A stretch of DNA of 64,000 nt from Woodsholea maritima DSM 17123 (GCF_000382325.1 NZ_KB908058.1:248001-312000), one strand, 5' to 3'. Shown: positions 25,040 through 34,718, numbered from the stretch's first letter. A program made the numbers and translations. Notes: generated from the sequence alone by a model not told the origin.

Positions 25040-27574
25040 TTAAGCGGCTTCTTCGTCGCTTTCGTCTTGGACAAGGACTGTAACTTTAGGCAGGCTGAAG
25101 GACACGGTGGTGCCTTTGCCCAGCTCTGAATCGATACGCAGCGTTCCGCCATGCATATCGATGAGTGATTTAGACAGCGCGAGGCCCAGGCCAGAGCCCT
25201 GATGGGTTTTTGAATGCTGGCTTTCGATCTGTTCGAACGGACGGCCCAGGCGCGGAATATCTTCCTTCGCAATGCCAATCCCGGAATCGGCGACCTGCAG
25301 CACAATGCCATCGCTGGCATCAAAGGTGCGCACCACGACTTTGCCGCCCTCAGGGGTGAATTTCACGGCATTCGACATCAGGTTCAAAATCACCTGTTTG
25401 ATGGCGCGTGGATCGGCTTCAATCTCGGTTAGCTCATCGCCCTCAACCTTGATCTCGATCTGTTTTTCCTGCGCGCGGGCCGCCATTAAGCGCACGCATT
25501 GTTCGATCAGCTCATGGGGCACAATGGGCTCGGCCTGGAGATGCATTTTACCCGCTTCGATCTTCGACATATCCAGGATGTCATTGATCAAGGAGAGCAG
25601 GTGCTGGCCGGAATTCAAGATGTCATTGACGTAATCGGCATAGCGTTCGTGGCCCAGTGGCCCGAACATTTCGCGCAGCATAATTTCTGAGAAGCCATTG
25701 ATGGCGTTTAGGGGCGTGCGCAGCTCATGGCTCATATTCGCCAGAAACTCAGACTTGGAGCGGTTGGCTTCTTCGGCGCGGATTTTCTCTTCTTCATAGC
25801 TCTTAGCGAGCTCTTGAATACGCTCTTGCGAACGTTTGAGATCATCCACAGTGCGCCGCATCGCACGGTCATTTTCTTTCAGCGCCTGTTCCTGGATCTT
25901 AATGGCGGTGATGTCGGCACCGACGCTGACCAGGCCGCCATCGGCGGTAGGGCGCTCTGAATAGTGCAGCCAGCGGCCATCGCCCAGCTCTAGCTCATAA
26001 AACTCGCTGCCTTCTTCGCGCGCATGGACGGCACGAATGGCACTGCCAGCTAAGTGCTCAACCTGATCATAGGTCGTACCGGGTTTCAGCGCGCCTTCAT
26101 CGAGATTGAAGAAGTCGCGGAATTTGCGGTTCCACAGCACCAGGCGATTGCGGGAATCCCATAGGACGAAGGATTCATTCATGGATTCCAACGCGGCGCG
26201 CAGGCGCGATTCCGCCGCCGCGACGCGCGCCTGTGCGCCCTTGCGCTCGGTCACATCAATCGCCACCCCGACAATGCGCTGTCCATGATGGGTGCCATCG
26301 GCGAAGGGGCGCCCGCGCATATGCAGCCAGACGGGCAATTGATTGGCGCGCACCTCGACATCCAATTCAGACGAATTGGGCGCAGCACGTAAAGCCGTGC
26401 GCAAACGGGTGCGGTCTTCCGCGCGTAGCAGATTCATAAACTCAGACCCGGTCAGGGATTGCTCATTGGGCCGGCCGACCATGCGCGCAAAGCTGTCCAT
26501 CATGAAGACTTGATCATTGGCGAGATCCCAGTCCCAAACGCCGCAGCGCGCGCCTTCAATCGCCAAACGGAAGCGGCGATCAGATTCGACCAGCTGGCCC
26601 TGGGCTTCATTGAGCTTATCCATCTGCATCAATAAGAGCGCACTTAACGCCACGGCGGTCACCAAGGGGGCGAGGAAGAGAAGGCCGTAGAAAATGAGGG
26701 TTTTGCGCCAAACCGCTTGGTTGAAATTGGCTGGACCCAGGGCATAGGCCTGTAAAGGCGCATTGGTCAGCGCGGCTGCGCCCAAAATGCGCGCATCACC
26801 GGCGACTTCAATGCCAGAAAGCGCACCGCCGCGTTCGGCCATAGCGCTTAATTGCCCGGCATTGAGCCCAAAGCGTTCGGCCGCGATGGGCGCGCTGGCG
26901 AGGGGGACTTGCGGGTGAATGGCCAGCGTGCGCCCTTGCTTGTCCGTCAACAAAGTCACAGAGCCTTGACCCCATTGCGGCAAGACCGCTTGCGGGTTCA
27001 AAATCGCAATCACCGCACCGACTTGCCCGCCGGGAAGCGGGGCCGGTTCGGCTAAAACCAAGCGCGGTCCGCCCGGCGCTTGCGGCAGGGCGGCCAGACC
27101 GGTTTCTTCGGCCAGTGCACTATCTGCGGCGGCGCGTAAATCCAGATCCGTGTCACCAGAGCGCAAGATCCGTCCATCCGGTATGAGCAGTGCTGCGGTT
27201 TCCACCATGGACGATCCGGCGAGCGAGGCCAGACGGGTTTCAATCCTTTGATCGAAATCCCCATCATAGGCATCAAGGCCCGTGGCGGCCTGGGATACCG
27301 CGCCGCGCAATTCGGCCAAATTAGCTGAGGCCCGTTCAGCCAAGAAAGCGGCGGTGCGTGCCTGGCTGCGCTCTGATTCCGAAATCATGCTGGCGCGTTC
27401 TTGGCCCAGCTTGATGACAATAACGGCCCCAAAGACCAGAGAAAACGCCATCACGGCCATCAAAATGACACGCGCCGAGAGGACCGGCGCCCGCAAGGCG
27501 TGGCCAGCTTCGCCCGATCCATCAGGGGCGGGGCGCTGCTGAGCAGCGCGAATCGCTCGGTTTTTGCGAATCAT
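25040..27574 (-). CDS. Membrane PAS-domain sensor histidine kinase
   Basis: An 844-residue kinase. An N-terminal helix (about 30-50) and a second near 290-312 enclose a large extracytoplasmic sensor (about 55-285) of possible Cache type. Three PAS-like segments follow (about 325-455 with PAC, 460-580). A coiled coil (about 575-600) leads to HisKA with phospho-acceptor His616 in FLANMSHELRTPLNAINGF, and a HATPase domain with NLMSNAVKFTPEGG, DSGIGI and GSGLGLALS. It has no receiver domain; the partner is likely the CheY-like regulator encoded upstream on the same strand. The ATG at 27574 is preferred to an in-frame GTG at 27595. It resembles PleC/DivJ-type kinases in its H box, but the role is unknown. 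Confidence 0.87.
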   Translation of the reverse strand: MIRKNRAIRAAQQRPAPDGSGEAGHALRAPVLSARVILMAVMAFSLVFGAVIVIKLGQERASMISESERSQARTAAFLAERASANLAELRGAVSQAATGLDAYDGDFDQRIETRLASLAGSSMVETAALLIPDGRILRSGDTDLDLRAAADSALAEETGLAALPQAPGGPRLVLAEPAPLPGGQVGAVIAILNPQAVLPQWGQGSVTLLTDKQGRTLAIHPQVPLASAPIAAERFGLNAGQLSAMAERGGALSGIEVAGDARILGAAALTNAPLQAYALGPANFNQAVWRKTLIFYGLLFLAPLVTAVALSALLLMQMDKLNEAQGQLVESDRRFRLAIEGARCGVWDWDLANDQVFMMDSFARMVGRPNEQSLTGSEFMNLLRAEDRTRLRTALRAAPNSSELDVEVRANQLPVWLHMRGRPFADGTHHGQRIVGVAIDVTERKGAQARVAAAESRLRAALESMNESFVLWDSRNRLVLWNRKFRDFFNLDEGALKPGTTYDQVEHLAGSAIRAVHAREEGSEFYELELGDGRWLHYSERPTADGGLVSVGADITAIKIQEQALKENDRAMRRTVDDLKRSQERIQELAKSYEEEKIRAEEANRSKSEFLANMSHELRTPLNAINGFSEIMLREMFGPLGHERYADYVNDILNSGQHLLSLINDILDMSKIEAGKMHLQAEPIVPHELIEQCVRLMAARAQEKQIEIKVEGDELTEIEADPRAIKQVILNLMSNAVKFTPEGGKVVVRTFDASDGIVLQVADSGIGIAKEDIPRLGRPFEQIESQHSKTHQGSGLGLALSKSLIDMHGGTLRIDSELGKGTTVSFSLPKVTVLVQDESDEEAA

Positions 27575-27717
27575 AAATTGAACATTAAGATGCACCGGAT
27601 TGACCCGTCTAGCGTCAAAAGCGGGTTTTCACCAAGACTTAAAGCTTTGTGGTCAGGCGATCACGCGACTGAGGCGAAAATGAGGATCACACAGCGGGGT
27701 GAGGCGATTTATTCTGC

Positions 27718-28233
27718 CTAATCAGCGCTGACCTGATCGACATCCTGCTCGCTGGCGCGGCGTTCTTCTCCGCGATAATTTGCCCCGGTGTGGCGACGGC
27801 GGTCCGGACCAAAGAAGGTTTTCGAGCGCACAAAGGGCCGCGGATTGTTAATCACAGAAGCAATTTTGGTGTAAAGCTCATGCGGGGTCACGGGTTTGCG
27901 GCACACTTCAGTCACACCGGCATCGCGCGCGGCAATGATCCGGCTGCGTTCAGTATAGGCGGTTAGCAAGATAATGGGGACCAGCTTGTTACGGCTATCT
28001 TGGGCGGTACGCACCATCTGGGTAAACTCGATCCCATCCAACAGGTCCATCTGATAGTCAAGAATGACGATATCAATCGGCTCCATTCGCGTGATTTCAA
28101 GGGCTTCTCCAGAATCGCGCGTTTCATGGATATCGATAATGCCAAAGCCACGCAGCAGCGAGCGCACGATATGGATCATGTGAATATTGTCATCAACGAC
28201 GAGGACACTAATCCGGCTGAGATCGCCTGCCAT
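27718..28233 (-). CDS. CheY-like single-domain response regulator with basic tail
   Basis: A 171-residue receiver protein: acidic pair Asp14/Asp15 in VLVVDDN, phospho-acceptor Asp59 in IVILDYQMDLLDG, Thr in LLTAYTE and Lys in CRKPVTPHEL. Residues about 130-171 form a basic, probably disordered tail (RSKTFFGPDRRRHTGANYRGEERR) with an FFGPDRR motif seen in several alphaproteobacterial regulators. There is no DNA-binding domain. It lies 143 bases upstream of the PAS kinase gene in the same direction, so they probably form a phosphorelay. Confidence 0.85.
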   Translation of the reverse strand: MAGDLSRISVLVVDDNIHMIHIVRSLLRGFGIIDIHETRDSGEALEITRMEPIDIVILDYQMDLLDGIEFTQMVRTAQDSRNKLVPIILLTAYTERSRIIAARDAGVTEVCRKPVTPHELYTKIASVINNPRPFVRSKTFFGPDRRRHTGANYRGEERRASEQDVDQVSAD

Positions 28234-28297
28234 TATCGCGCGTACCTATTTTGATTTCAGTGAATATGACTTTTAACGTGGGGGTCTTGCTTTAGGG

Positions 28298-28855
28298 TTA
28301 AGCGTTAGGAGGGGGGGCTGGGTCTTCATGTGAAAATTCAGTGGGTTCAGCCTTAATATGACGCAGCGTGTCTTTAGCATGTCGCGCCAAAGACACCAAG
28401 TCTGCGGGTGCGTCTGGCATGTCATTCCCCAAGCGCGCGAACGCCTCAAGCAGGCCCATGAGGCGCGGAGCGTTGGCGATAAGGCGCGCTTGAAATTCAA
28501 TTCGTCCAGGATCACGGTCATATTCGGCCCCCGGAACCCGCCAACCGCCCCAATTCTGGCTGTCGGTCACCACGATGGGATAAGTGCCGGGCACGGGATG
28601 GTGGGCGCATTCTTCAGGCGTTTGCCATTTATTGCGCGCGCGCATCAAACGCCATTGGCCCGCGAAATCGTCTTGAACCTCTTCGGCTGATAAATCATCA
28701 GCGCGAAAATCACGCCCCAGCCCGCAATCATAATGAATGCGCACAGGCTCTTCGACGTCTTTGACCCAATGGGGTTTAACCTGTTCAATTATGGCCCAGG
28801 TTCCGACCGGTTTTACAAAGACGCGCTGGTGTTTATGGAAAACCGCCTTGGCCAT
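28298..28855 (-). CDS. Conserved hypothetical protein (185 aa)
   Basis: Not assigned to a characterised function. It is a soluble protein with no signal peptide. The N-terminal half looks like a small beta-rich domain (VFHKHQRVFVKPVGTWAII, PVRIHYDCGLGRDFRADDL), the middle contains a tryptophan-rich motif (QNWGGWRVPGAEYDRDPGRIEFQ, about 108-130) and the C-terminal third is helical with a proline-rich end. It precedes the CheY-like regulator on the same strand with a 64-base gap and may belong to the same operon. Codon use is like its neighbours. Confidence 0.72.
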   Translation of the reverse strand: MAKAVFHKHQRVFVKPVGTWAIIEQVKPHWVKDVEEPVRIHYDCGLGRDFRADDLSAEEVQDDFAGQWRLMRARNKWQTPEECAHHPVPGTYPIVVTDSQNWGGWRVPGAEYDRDPGRIEFQARLIANAPRLMGLLEAFARLGNDMPDAPADLVSLARHAKDTLRHIKAEPTEFSHEDPAPPPNA

Positions 28856-29045
28856 AATTCTGGCTCCTTTTGCTTGGTATGAGCGCTTGAGCTAGTGTGG
28901 GGCGCGAGGCTTAAAAGAGTGTGCATCGCGGATCGTTCGTACTGCTGTCATGAGATATGGCGCGCGCTTTTGCCTTGTCTGATCGAATTTAAGGCGTACA
29001 TGTAGGGGTAAATGTCCTGTTGAAGGACGAGGAATGGGGGACGTC

Positions 29046-30092
29046 ATGTCAAATGATCGTGGATCACAACTGGAATCGCTAAGCATTGATCGCGGCTCGG
29101 ACAGCCAAAATGGTTCGTCTGGCGGCGGCTTGATCGGCATGGCCGTGGCTTTGGTTCTGGGGCTCGCGATGGGCGGTGGGGCGGTTTGGGTGTTGAAACC
29201 CACCCCGGACGTGCCCGCTTCCAGTGTTGCGCAGTCCTCAACGCCTGCGTCTTCAACGCAAAGTGATGCATCTCAAACCCAAGTCGCTGCGCCCACCCGC
29301 GTGCGTGCGCCATCGGGGCTGGCCGCATCGGGCTATGTCACAGCGCGCCGTCAAGCAACTGTCTCAGCCGAAATTACCGGACGCATCACCCAAGTGCTGG
29401 TGGAAGAGGGCGCAGAGGTTGAGGCCGGTGAGATCCTGGCTCATCTCGATGATACCCGTGCGCGTTTGGACTTGGAGCGCATTGAGGCCCAGCATAGAGC
29501 GGCCAACGCTCAAATCGCTCAGATCCGTGCTGAACAAGCCGAAGCGCGCCGGGTGCTGGAGCGCGCCGCGCAATTGGCAGAGCGAAATGTCGGCTCTGAA
29601 GCTCAGGTGACAGCTTCACGCGCGCGTCTAGAATCGCTCGATGCGCAATTGACTGCGGCTCGTGCCAATGTCAGCGCGCTGGATGCCCAGGTCGCCAGCC
29701 AACACGATTATATCGAGCGCCATGTCGTGCGCGCGCCCTTCGCCGGTGTTGTGATTGCCAAAAATGCCCAGGTCGGTGAGATCTTATCGCCGGTCTCTGC
29801 AGGCGGTGGGTTTACCCGGACCGGTGTTGCGACCTTGGTGGATATGAGCTCGCTTGAGATCGAGGTTGATGTCAATGAGGGCCAAATCGGTCGCGTTGAA
29901 CCCGGCCAGCGGGTTGAGGCCATCTTGGATGCTTATCCAGACTGGCGCATTCGCGCCCATGTTGAAGCCATCATCCCGACCGCTGATCGCGCACGGGCCA
30001 CCATCCAAGTGCGTGTCGCTTTTGATGAGGCAGATGGGCGTATCCTACCCGATATGGCTGCACGCGTGACCTTTATCGAACCGGGAAGTTAA
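29046..30092 (+). CDS. Periplasmic adaptor (membrane fusion) subunit of ABC/RND-type efflux system
   Basis: A 348-residue MacA/HlyD-type adaptor. A single N-terminal helix (about 28-50) anchors it; a Ser/Thr/Gln-rich linker, split lipoyl half-motifs (ASGYVTARRQATVSAEITGR and APFAGVVIAKNAQVGE), a coiled-coil hairpin (about 135-220) and a beta-barrel domain follow. The ATG at 29046 has GGGGA 5 bases upstream; an ATG at 29034 is also possible. It is the first gene of a four-gene operon with an ATPase and two FtsX-like permeases, an arrangement resembling MacAB or DevBCA exporters. The substrate is unknown; no outer-membrane component is adjacent, but tolC lies at 61.2 kb. Confidence 0.85.
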   Translation: MSNDRGSQLESLSIDRGSDSQNGSSGGGLIGMAVALVLGLAMGGGAVWVLKPTPDVPASSVAQSSTPASSTQSDASQTQVAAPTRVRAPSGLAASGYVTARRQATVSAEITGRITQVLVEEGAEVEAGEILAHLDDTRARLDLERIEAQHRAANAQIAQIRAEQAEARRVLERAAQLAERNVGSEAQVTASRARLESLDAQLTAARANVSALDAQVASQHDYIERHVVRAPFAGVVIAKNAQVGEILSPVSAGGGFTRTGVATLVDMSSLEIEVDVNEGQIGRVEPGQRVEAILDAYPDWRIRAHVEAIIPTADRARATIQVRVAFDEADGRILPDMAARVTFIEPGS

Positions 30093-30135
30093 GCTACAAA
30101 AGTAAAGCTTGCTTTCCCTTTTGAGTTTTGCTAAA

Positions 30136-30156
30136 GTGCTTTATGATTTAAAGCAC
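30136..30156. promoter_or_regulatory. Inverted repeat before ABC ATPase ribosome-binding site
   Basis: Perfect 8-base arms GTGCTTTA and TAAAGCAC around TGATT, ending directly before GGGGAGG of the ATPase gene. It could be an operator or an RNA hairpin that tunes translation. Function is inferred. Confidence 0.4.
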
Positions 30157-30169
30157 GGGGAGGGCCTGC

Positions 30170-30856
30170 ATGAACCTTTACACACTTCGCGATCTGTCGA
30201 AGCGCTATTCACGTGGCGGTGAAGCAGTCACCATTTTTGAGGGTCTCAATATGCAGATCGCTCAAGGGGATTTCATTGCCATTATGGGCCCATCAGGCTC
30301 GGGCAAGACGACGCTGTTGAACATGCTGGGCGGGATTGACCGGCCCAGCAGTGGCACCATTGAGTGTCAGGGCGAGCGGATCGACAATCTGTCTGAAGCG
30401 CGTTTATCCAAATGGCGCGCGGCCCATGTTGGCTTTATTTTCCAGTTTTATAATCTTATGCCGACGCTGAACGCGGCTCAGAATGTGGAATTGCCGCTTC
30501 TCTTGACCAAGCTGTCGCCGAAACAGCGCAAAGAACATATCGCCACGGCGCTTGATATCGTTGGGATTTCTGATCGCGCGAAACATTATCCGCGTCAATT
30601 GTCTGGGGGCCAGCAACAGCGCGTCGCCATTGCGCGCGCCATCGTGTCTGATCCCAAAGTTCTGTTGTGTGACGAACCGACCGGGGATCTCGACCGCGTC
30701 AGTGCGGATTCGGTGCTGGAAATGCTGCAGCTGCTCAATTCCAAGCTCAATAAGACCATCATCATGGTGACCCACGACCCAGCCGCGGCCAAATATGCGC
30801 GCCGCGAGCTGCGCCTGGATAAGGGCCGCTTTATCGAGCAGGAGAGTGCGCAGTGA
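30170..30856 (+). CDS. ABC transporter ATP-binding protein (LolD/MacB-type)
   Basis: A 228-residue ATPase with Walker A GPSGSGKTT (40-48), Q loop, signature LSGGQQQRVAIARA (about 143-156), Walker B VLLCDEPTGDLD (about 163-174) and a switch His in VTHDP. The PTGDLD ending is typical of the MacB/LolD/FtsE subfamily that works mechanically on periplasmic partners with FtsX-like permeases. It overlaps the first permease by 4 bases. Confidence 0.92.
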   Translation: MNLYTLRDLSKRYSRGGEAVTIFEGLNMQIAQGDFIAIMGPSGSGKTTLLNMLGGIDRPSSGTIECQGERIDNLSEARLSKWRAAHVGFIFQFYNLMPTLNAAQNVELPLLLTKLSPKQRKEHIATALDIVGISDRAKHYPRQLSGGQQQRVAIARAIVSDPKVLLCDEPTGDLDRVSADSVLEMLQLLNSKLNKTIIMVTHDPAAAKYARRELRLDKGRFIEQESAQ

Positions 30857-32019
30857 ATGATCTCACGCTGATGTGGAAGAATCTCTTCCGCAAGAAAACG
30901 CGCGCGATCTTGCTGTTGATCTCCATCATGATCGCGTTTTTCATCTATGCCGCGCTGTTCACCATGAATGGTGCGCTCAATGCCGGTGTGCAATCGGCAA
31001 AAGCCAATCGCTTGGTGACGGTCAATTCGATCAACTTCACCGTGTCCTTGCCCTTTGCCTATTATAACCGCGTCAAATCGGTTGAAGGGGTGGTGGATGC
31101 GGCCCATGCCAGCTGGTTTGGGGGCTATTATAAAGAGCCCGTCAATCAGTTTCAGACCTTTGCCACCGATCCTGAAGCCTATCTCAACGTCTATCCCGAG
31201 CTGATAACCTCACCTGAGGAACGCGCCGCTTTTATCAATACGCGTGATTGTTTGGCGGTGGGCCGGGAATTGGCGACGATGAACCAAATCTCCTTGGGGG
31301 ATCGCATCCCGGTGATGAGCAATATCTTCTCCAAGCAAGATGGCTCGCGCAGTTGGGAGTTCGAGGTGTGTGCCATCATGGATTACGAGCCTGAAACGGG
31401 CCGTGATGTACCGGCCAATTTCGCCCTGATGCATTATGATTATTACAATGAAGCCCTGGCGTTTAACCGCGATATGCTGGGCTGGATTGTGATCTTGACC
31501 GAGGATGTCAGCGTGAATGATGCGGTCAGCCGCACCATTGATGAGATGTTCGCCAATTCACCTTATGAAACTGAAACCTCCACCGAGGCGGCCTTTGGCG
31601 AGGCTTTCTTGAGCCAGTTGGGCAATATCGGTTTGATGTTGTCTTTGGTGGTGGGCGCAGCCTTTGTCACGATTTTGATGATTGTCGGAACGACCATGGT
31701 TCTGGCGATCAATGAGCGGATCAAGGAAATTGCGGTCTTTAAGACCTTGGGTTTTCCCGCACCGCGTATTTTCCGCATGGTGATGGGGGAATCGCTCTTG
31801 TTGTGTTTCTTCGGCGGGTTCTTAGGCATCGCTGCGGCCCAAGGCGCGATCACCTTGATCAATCCAGTGATGAAGAATGTCCTGGGTGAGCTTTCTATTT
31901 CCTGGGATGCGATGGGCTATGGGGCCCTGTTGATGCTGGGTCTGAGCCTGATCACAGGGTTACTGCCCGCATTTTCCGCGATGAATGTGCGTATCGTTAC
32001 CGCCTTTGGTAAGCATTAG
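30853..32019 (+). CDS. ABC transporter permease, FtsX/MacB-like (first subunit)
   Basis: A 388-residue permease starting at a GTG that overlaps the ATPase stop. One N-terminal helix (about 18-40), a MacB-type periplasmic domain of about 230 residues, and three C-terminal helices (about 260-285, 310-340, 355-378) form the FtsX fold. The coupling segment INERIKEIAVFKTLGFPAPRI is conserved in the family. It is expected to pair with the next gene as a heterodimer. Confidence 0.87.
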   Translation: MNDLTLMWKNLFRKKTRAILLLISIMIAFFIYAALFTMNGALNAGVQSAKANRLVTVNSINFTVSLPFAYYNRVKSVEGVVDAAHASWFGGYYKEPVNQFQTFATDPEAYLNVYPELITSPEERAAFINTRDCLAVGRELATMNQISLGDRIPVMSNIFSKQDGSRSWEFEVCAIMDYEPETGRDVPANFALMHYDYYNEALAFNRDMLGWIVILTEDVSVNDAVSRTIDEMFANSPYETETSTEAAFGEAFLSQLGNIGLMLSLVVGAAFVTILMIVGTTMVLAINERIKEIAVFKTLGFPAPRIFRMVMGESLLLCFFGGFLGIAAAQGAITLINPVMKNVLGELSISWDAMGYGALLMLGLSLITGLLPAFSAMNVRIVTAFGKH

Positions 32020-32030
32020 GGGAGGATGAG

Positions 32031-33200
32031 ATGAGACAAACGTTGGCGGTAACCGCCTTGAATATCAAATCCATCCCGCAACGCTTGGGCATGTCTTTGG
32101 CGACCGTGATGTCGGTTGCTTTGGTGGTCGCGGTGATGTTGGGCTTTATGGCCTTGACCAATGGCTTTGCGGCGACCTTGAACAATGCGGGCTCGGAAGA
32201 TGTTGCGATCATCTTGCGGGCGGGCTCCCAAGCGGAGCTGAATTCCGGCCTCAGCCGCGATGATGTTGTTCTGATTGAAACCGCTCCGGGCATCGTGCGT
32301 GACGCAGAAGACCGCCCCGTTAGCTCAGCTGAGCTTTATGTGGTGGTCGATGGCATTAAGCGCTCTTCGCAAACCGAGGCCAATCTGCCCTTGCGCGGTG
32401 TGGAAGAAGGCGCAGAGCGCCTGCGCCAAGGCTTTACCCTGGTCGAGGGGCGCATGTTTGCTCCCGGTGCCGCCGAATTGATTGTCGGTGAAGGCGTGGG
32501 CCGCGAATTCCAAGGCTTTGATGTGGGTAGCACCATACGCCTGGGCTCGAATGTCTGGACGATTGTCGGTAAATTCTCCACCGGCGGGACGGTCTTCGAT
32601 TCAGAGCTTTGGACCGAGGCTGGGGTGTTGCAAAACCTCTATCAACGCGGGGCTAGCTATCAATCGGTGCGCGTGAAGCTGGATGGGCCTGAGGGTCTGT
32701 CTCAGTTGCAAGACTATGCCGAAAATGAACCGCGCCTCAGCCTGGATATCATTACTGAGAAGCAGTATTTCGCAGATCAGGCCGTGGGGATGACCCGTTT
32801 GATCAGTGCTGGTGTTGCTTTGGCTTATATCATGGCCATTGGGGCGCTCGCCGGGGCCTGGAATACGATGTATTCCTCGGTTGATGCGCGGGTCCATGAA
32901 ATCGCAACTTTGCGCGCGATTGGCTTTAGCGGGGGATCGGCCTTTATCGGTACAATGCTGGAATCGCTGATGCTGGCCGCCATTGGCGGGCTCGTCGGGG
33001 CGATCGCGGTTTATGTCATCTTTGATGGCATGAGTGCGTCAACCCTAGGCGGGGGCTTCACCCAAGTGGTGTTCAGCCTGTCACTGACGCCTTCCAGCAT
33101 CATCTCCGGCATGATCCTGGCGATCTTTGTCGGTCTGTTTGGCGGTCTGGTGCCCAGTATCCGCGCAGCGACGGTGCCTTTGTTACAAGTTCACCGCTAA
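32031..33200 (+). CDS. ABC transporter permease, FtsX/MacB-like (second subunit)
   Basis: A 389-residue paralogue of the preceding permease with the same topology: first helix about 18-42, periplasmic domain to about 255, then three helices ending in LFGGLVPSIRAATVPLLQ. The coupling segment reads ARVHEIATLRAIGFSGG. The gene is the last of the operon, 11 bases after the first permease, and is followed by a strong intrinsic terminator. Two different permeases instead of one MacB polypeptide suggest a DevC/DevB-like heteromeric exporter. Confidence 0.87.
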   Translation: MRQTLAVTALNIKSIPQRLGMSLATVMSVALVVAVMLGFMALTNGFAATLNNAGSEDVAIILRAGSQAELNSGLSRDDVVLIETAPGIVRDAEDRPVSSAELYVVVDGIKRSSQTEANLPLRGVEEGAERLRQGFTLVEGRMFAPGAAELIVGEGVGREFQGFDVGSTIRLGSNVWTIVGKFSTGGTVFDSELWTEAGVLQNLYQRGASYQSVRVKLDGPEGLSQLQDYAENEPRLSLDIITEKQYFADQAVGMTRLISAGVALAYIMAIGALAGAWNTMYSSVDARVHEIATLRAIGFSGGSAFIGTMLESLMLAAIGGLVGAIAVYVIFDGMSASTLGGGFTQVVFSLSLTPSSIISGMILAIFVGLFGGLVPSIRAATVPLLQVHR

Positions 33201-33223
33201 TCGCATTCTTCTATCTCGCCTTG

Positions 33224-33256
33224 ACCTGCCGCAGCTAAGCTGTGGCAGGTTTTTTT
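33224..33256 (+). terminator. Intrinsic terminator of the efflux operon
   Basis: A 12-bp stem, ACCTGCCGCAGC pairing with GCTGTGGCAGGT across a TAA loop (one G-U pair), followed by seven T. It lies 24 bases after the last permease stop and immediately beside the convergent MFS gene end. Confidence 0.88.
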
Positions 33257-34451
33257 ATGTCCGCATGTGCGGGCGCGCGGCATAAAATGTGATCACGGCT
33301 TCGAGCAGGGTAATACCGCCCAGCGCGATCCAGGCCAGGTGAAGATCGCCGGTCAGATCGCGAATGATACCGGCAAACAATGGGAATAAGGCCGCAATGA
33401 TATAGCCCCAGCCCTGGACAAAACTATTTAGGCGCGCAGCCTCATCCGGGCTATGGGCATGATCCATGATCAAGATGACAGAGAGCGGGAACAGCCCGCC
33501 TACGCCAAAGCCCATTAAGATGCCCGCAGGCCAGGCCAAGGCGAGCGGAGCAATCAGCATGGCCGCCAGGCCCAGACCCAAGCTGATCAGCGCGGCAAAA
33601 ATCAACACACGCCGGTCCGGGAAATGGGTGATGAAGCTGGAAATGAACAGTCCGCTGAACACCTCTGCCAGGGTTAGTGCGCCCAACAGAGCCCCGGCCT
33701 TTAGGGGGCTCCAGCCCAAATGGGTATAAAAAGCCGGTAGCCAGGCCATTAGAATAATGAAGGATCCGGTCCCGATACCCATAAACACGCCCAAGAGATA
33801 GGCTTTGGGGCTGCGCCATAATGAGCCGGGCGCGCCAAGGCGTGGACCGGGCAGGGGGCGAAAGCCGCGGGCCGGTTCATGGGTGATGCGTGCGATCACA
33901 CCCCACAGGACCAGCGCGGCTAAAGTCAACAAGATCCAGGCGGCCAGCGCATGGTTCCAGGCCATGATCTGGGCATAGATTGGCGTTAAAAATCCGCCCA
34001 ACGCCGCCCCGCCCATGATGATAGTGGTATAAATCCCCATCATCCGGCCCATATCTTCACGGCTATGATGTTTGATGAAGGAGGGCAGCAAAGTCTGGGC
34101 AATGGAAATACCAATGCCCGCAAAAACCGCCGAGCTCATCAACCCGCTGGCATTATGGCCATAATAGCGCTGGGCAAAGGCCAAACCGATCAGGCTCAGC
34201 CCCATCAAGATCCCGATATATTCCCCCAAGATGCGCCGGATATAGGCCGCGAAGAAAGCACCCATACCCATTAGGGCAATCGGCAAGGTGGTCAGCAGGC
34301 TGACATTGCGCCCGGAAAGCCCGGTATGGGCTTGGATCTGATCGAGCATCGGTCCCAGGCTGGAAAGTGGCGGCCGAAGATTGACCCCAACAGCGATCAT
34401 TAACAGCACAATAATGCCCGCCGACAGCGGTGAAGGGCGTAGCTGGGTCAT
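33255..34451 (-). CDS. MFS transporter, CynX/NimT-like
   Basis: A 398-residue permease with about twelve membrane helices. The N-terminus (IIVLLMIAVGVNLRPPLSSLGP) matches the NLRP motif of the cyanate/nitroimidazole (CynX/NimT) MFS subfamily. Basic loop residues after helix 2 (AYIRRILGEYIG) occupy the MFS signature position. The substrate is unknown. It faces the four-gene efflux operon convergently and is followed upstream by a 433-base non-coding stretch (34452-34884) that contains the TetR-type operator below but no convincing gene. Confidence 0.83.
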   Translation of the reverse strand: MTQLRPSPLSAGIIVLLMIAVGVNLRPPLSSLGPMLDQIQAHTGLSGRNVSLLTTLPIALMGMGAFFAAYIRRILGEYIGILMGLSLIGLAFAQRYYGHNASGLMSSAVFAGIGISIAQTLLPSFIKHHSREDMGRMMGIYTTIIMGGAALGGFLTPIYAQIMAWNHALAAWILLTLAALVLWGVIARITHEPARGFRPLPGPRLGAPGSLWRSPKAYLLGVFMGIGTGSFIILMAWLPAFYTHLGWSPLKAGALLGALTLAEVFSGLFISSFITHFPDRRVLIFAALISLGLGLAAMLIAPLALAWPAGILMGFGVGGLFPLSVILIMDHAHSPDEAARLNSFVQGWGYIIAALFPLFAGIIRDLTGDLHLAWIALGGITLLEAVITFYAARPHMRT

Positions 34452-34689
34452 GGCGAGCGATCCAGGTTTGAAGAGATGTCGTCAAATGGAAATGGCCCTT
34501 GCCCTTCGCAAGTGCAAGGCAGAGCCTATGTCTCAAGCCCGCTCACGGCTGCGTGCGTGATGCACGATTAAGCACAAACCCGTATGTGTACGGGGCATTG
34601 TCCTGAGACAATCATCGTCTTTTTAGAGGGAAAGGTGCGCAGAATTGCGGATTGAACCCTATTTTAGGGGGGACAGAAAAAGAATTCTC

Positions 34690-34718
34690 TTGCATACATA
34701 CCAACTGGTTGGTACTTA
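34690..34718 (+). promoter_or_regulatory. Promoter overlapped by a TetR-type operator
   Basis: TTGCAT and TACTTA are separated by 17 bases, and the spacer contains the near-palindrome TACCAACTGGTTGGTA (34699-34714; 7-base arms, 2-base centre). Operators of this form are typical of TetR-family repressors. No TetR gene is in the window; the first gene downstream is the VOC protein, 170 bases away. Confidence 0.5.
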
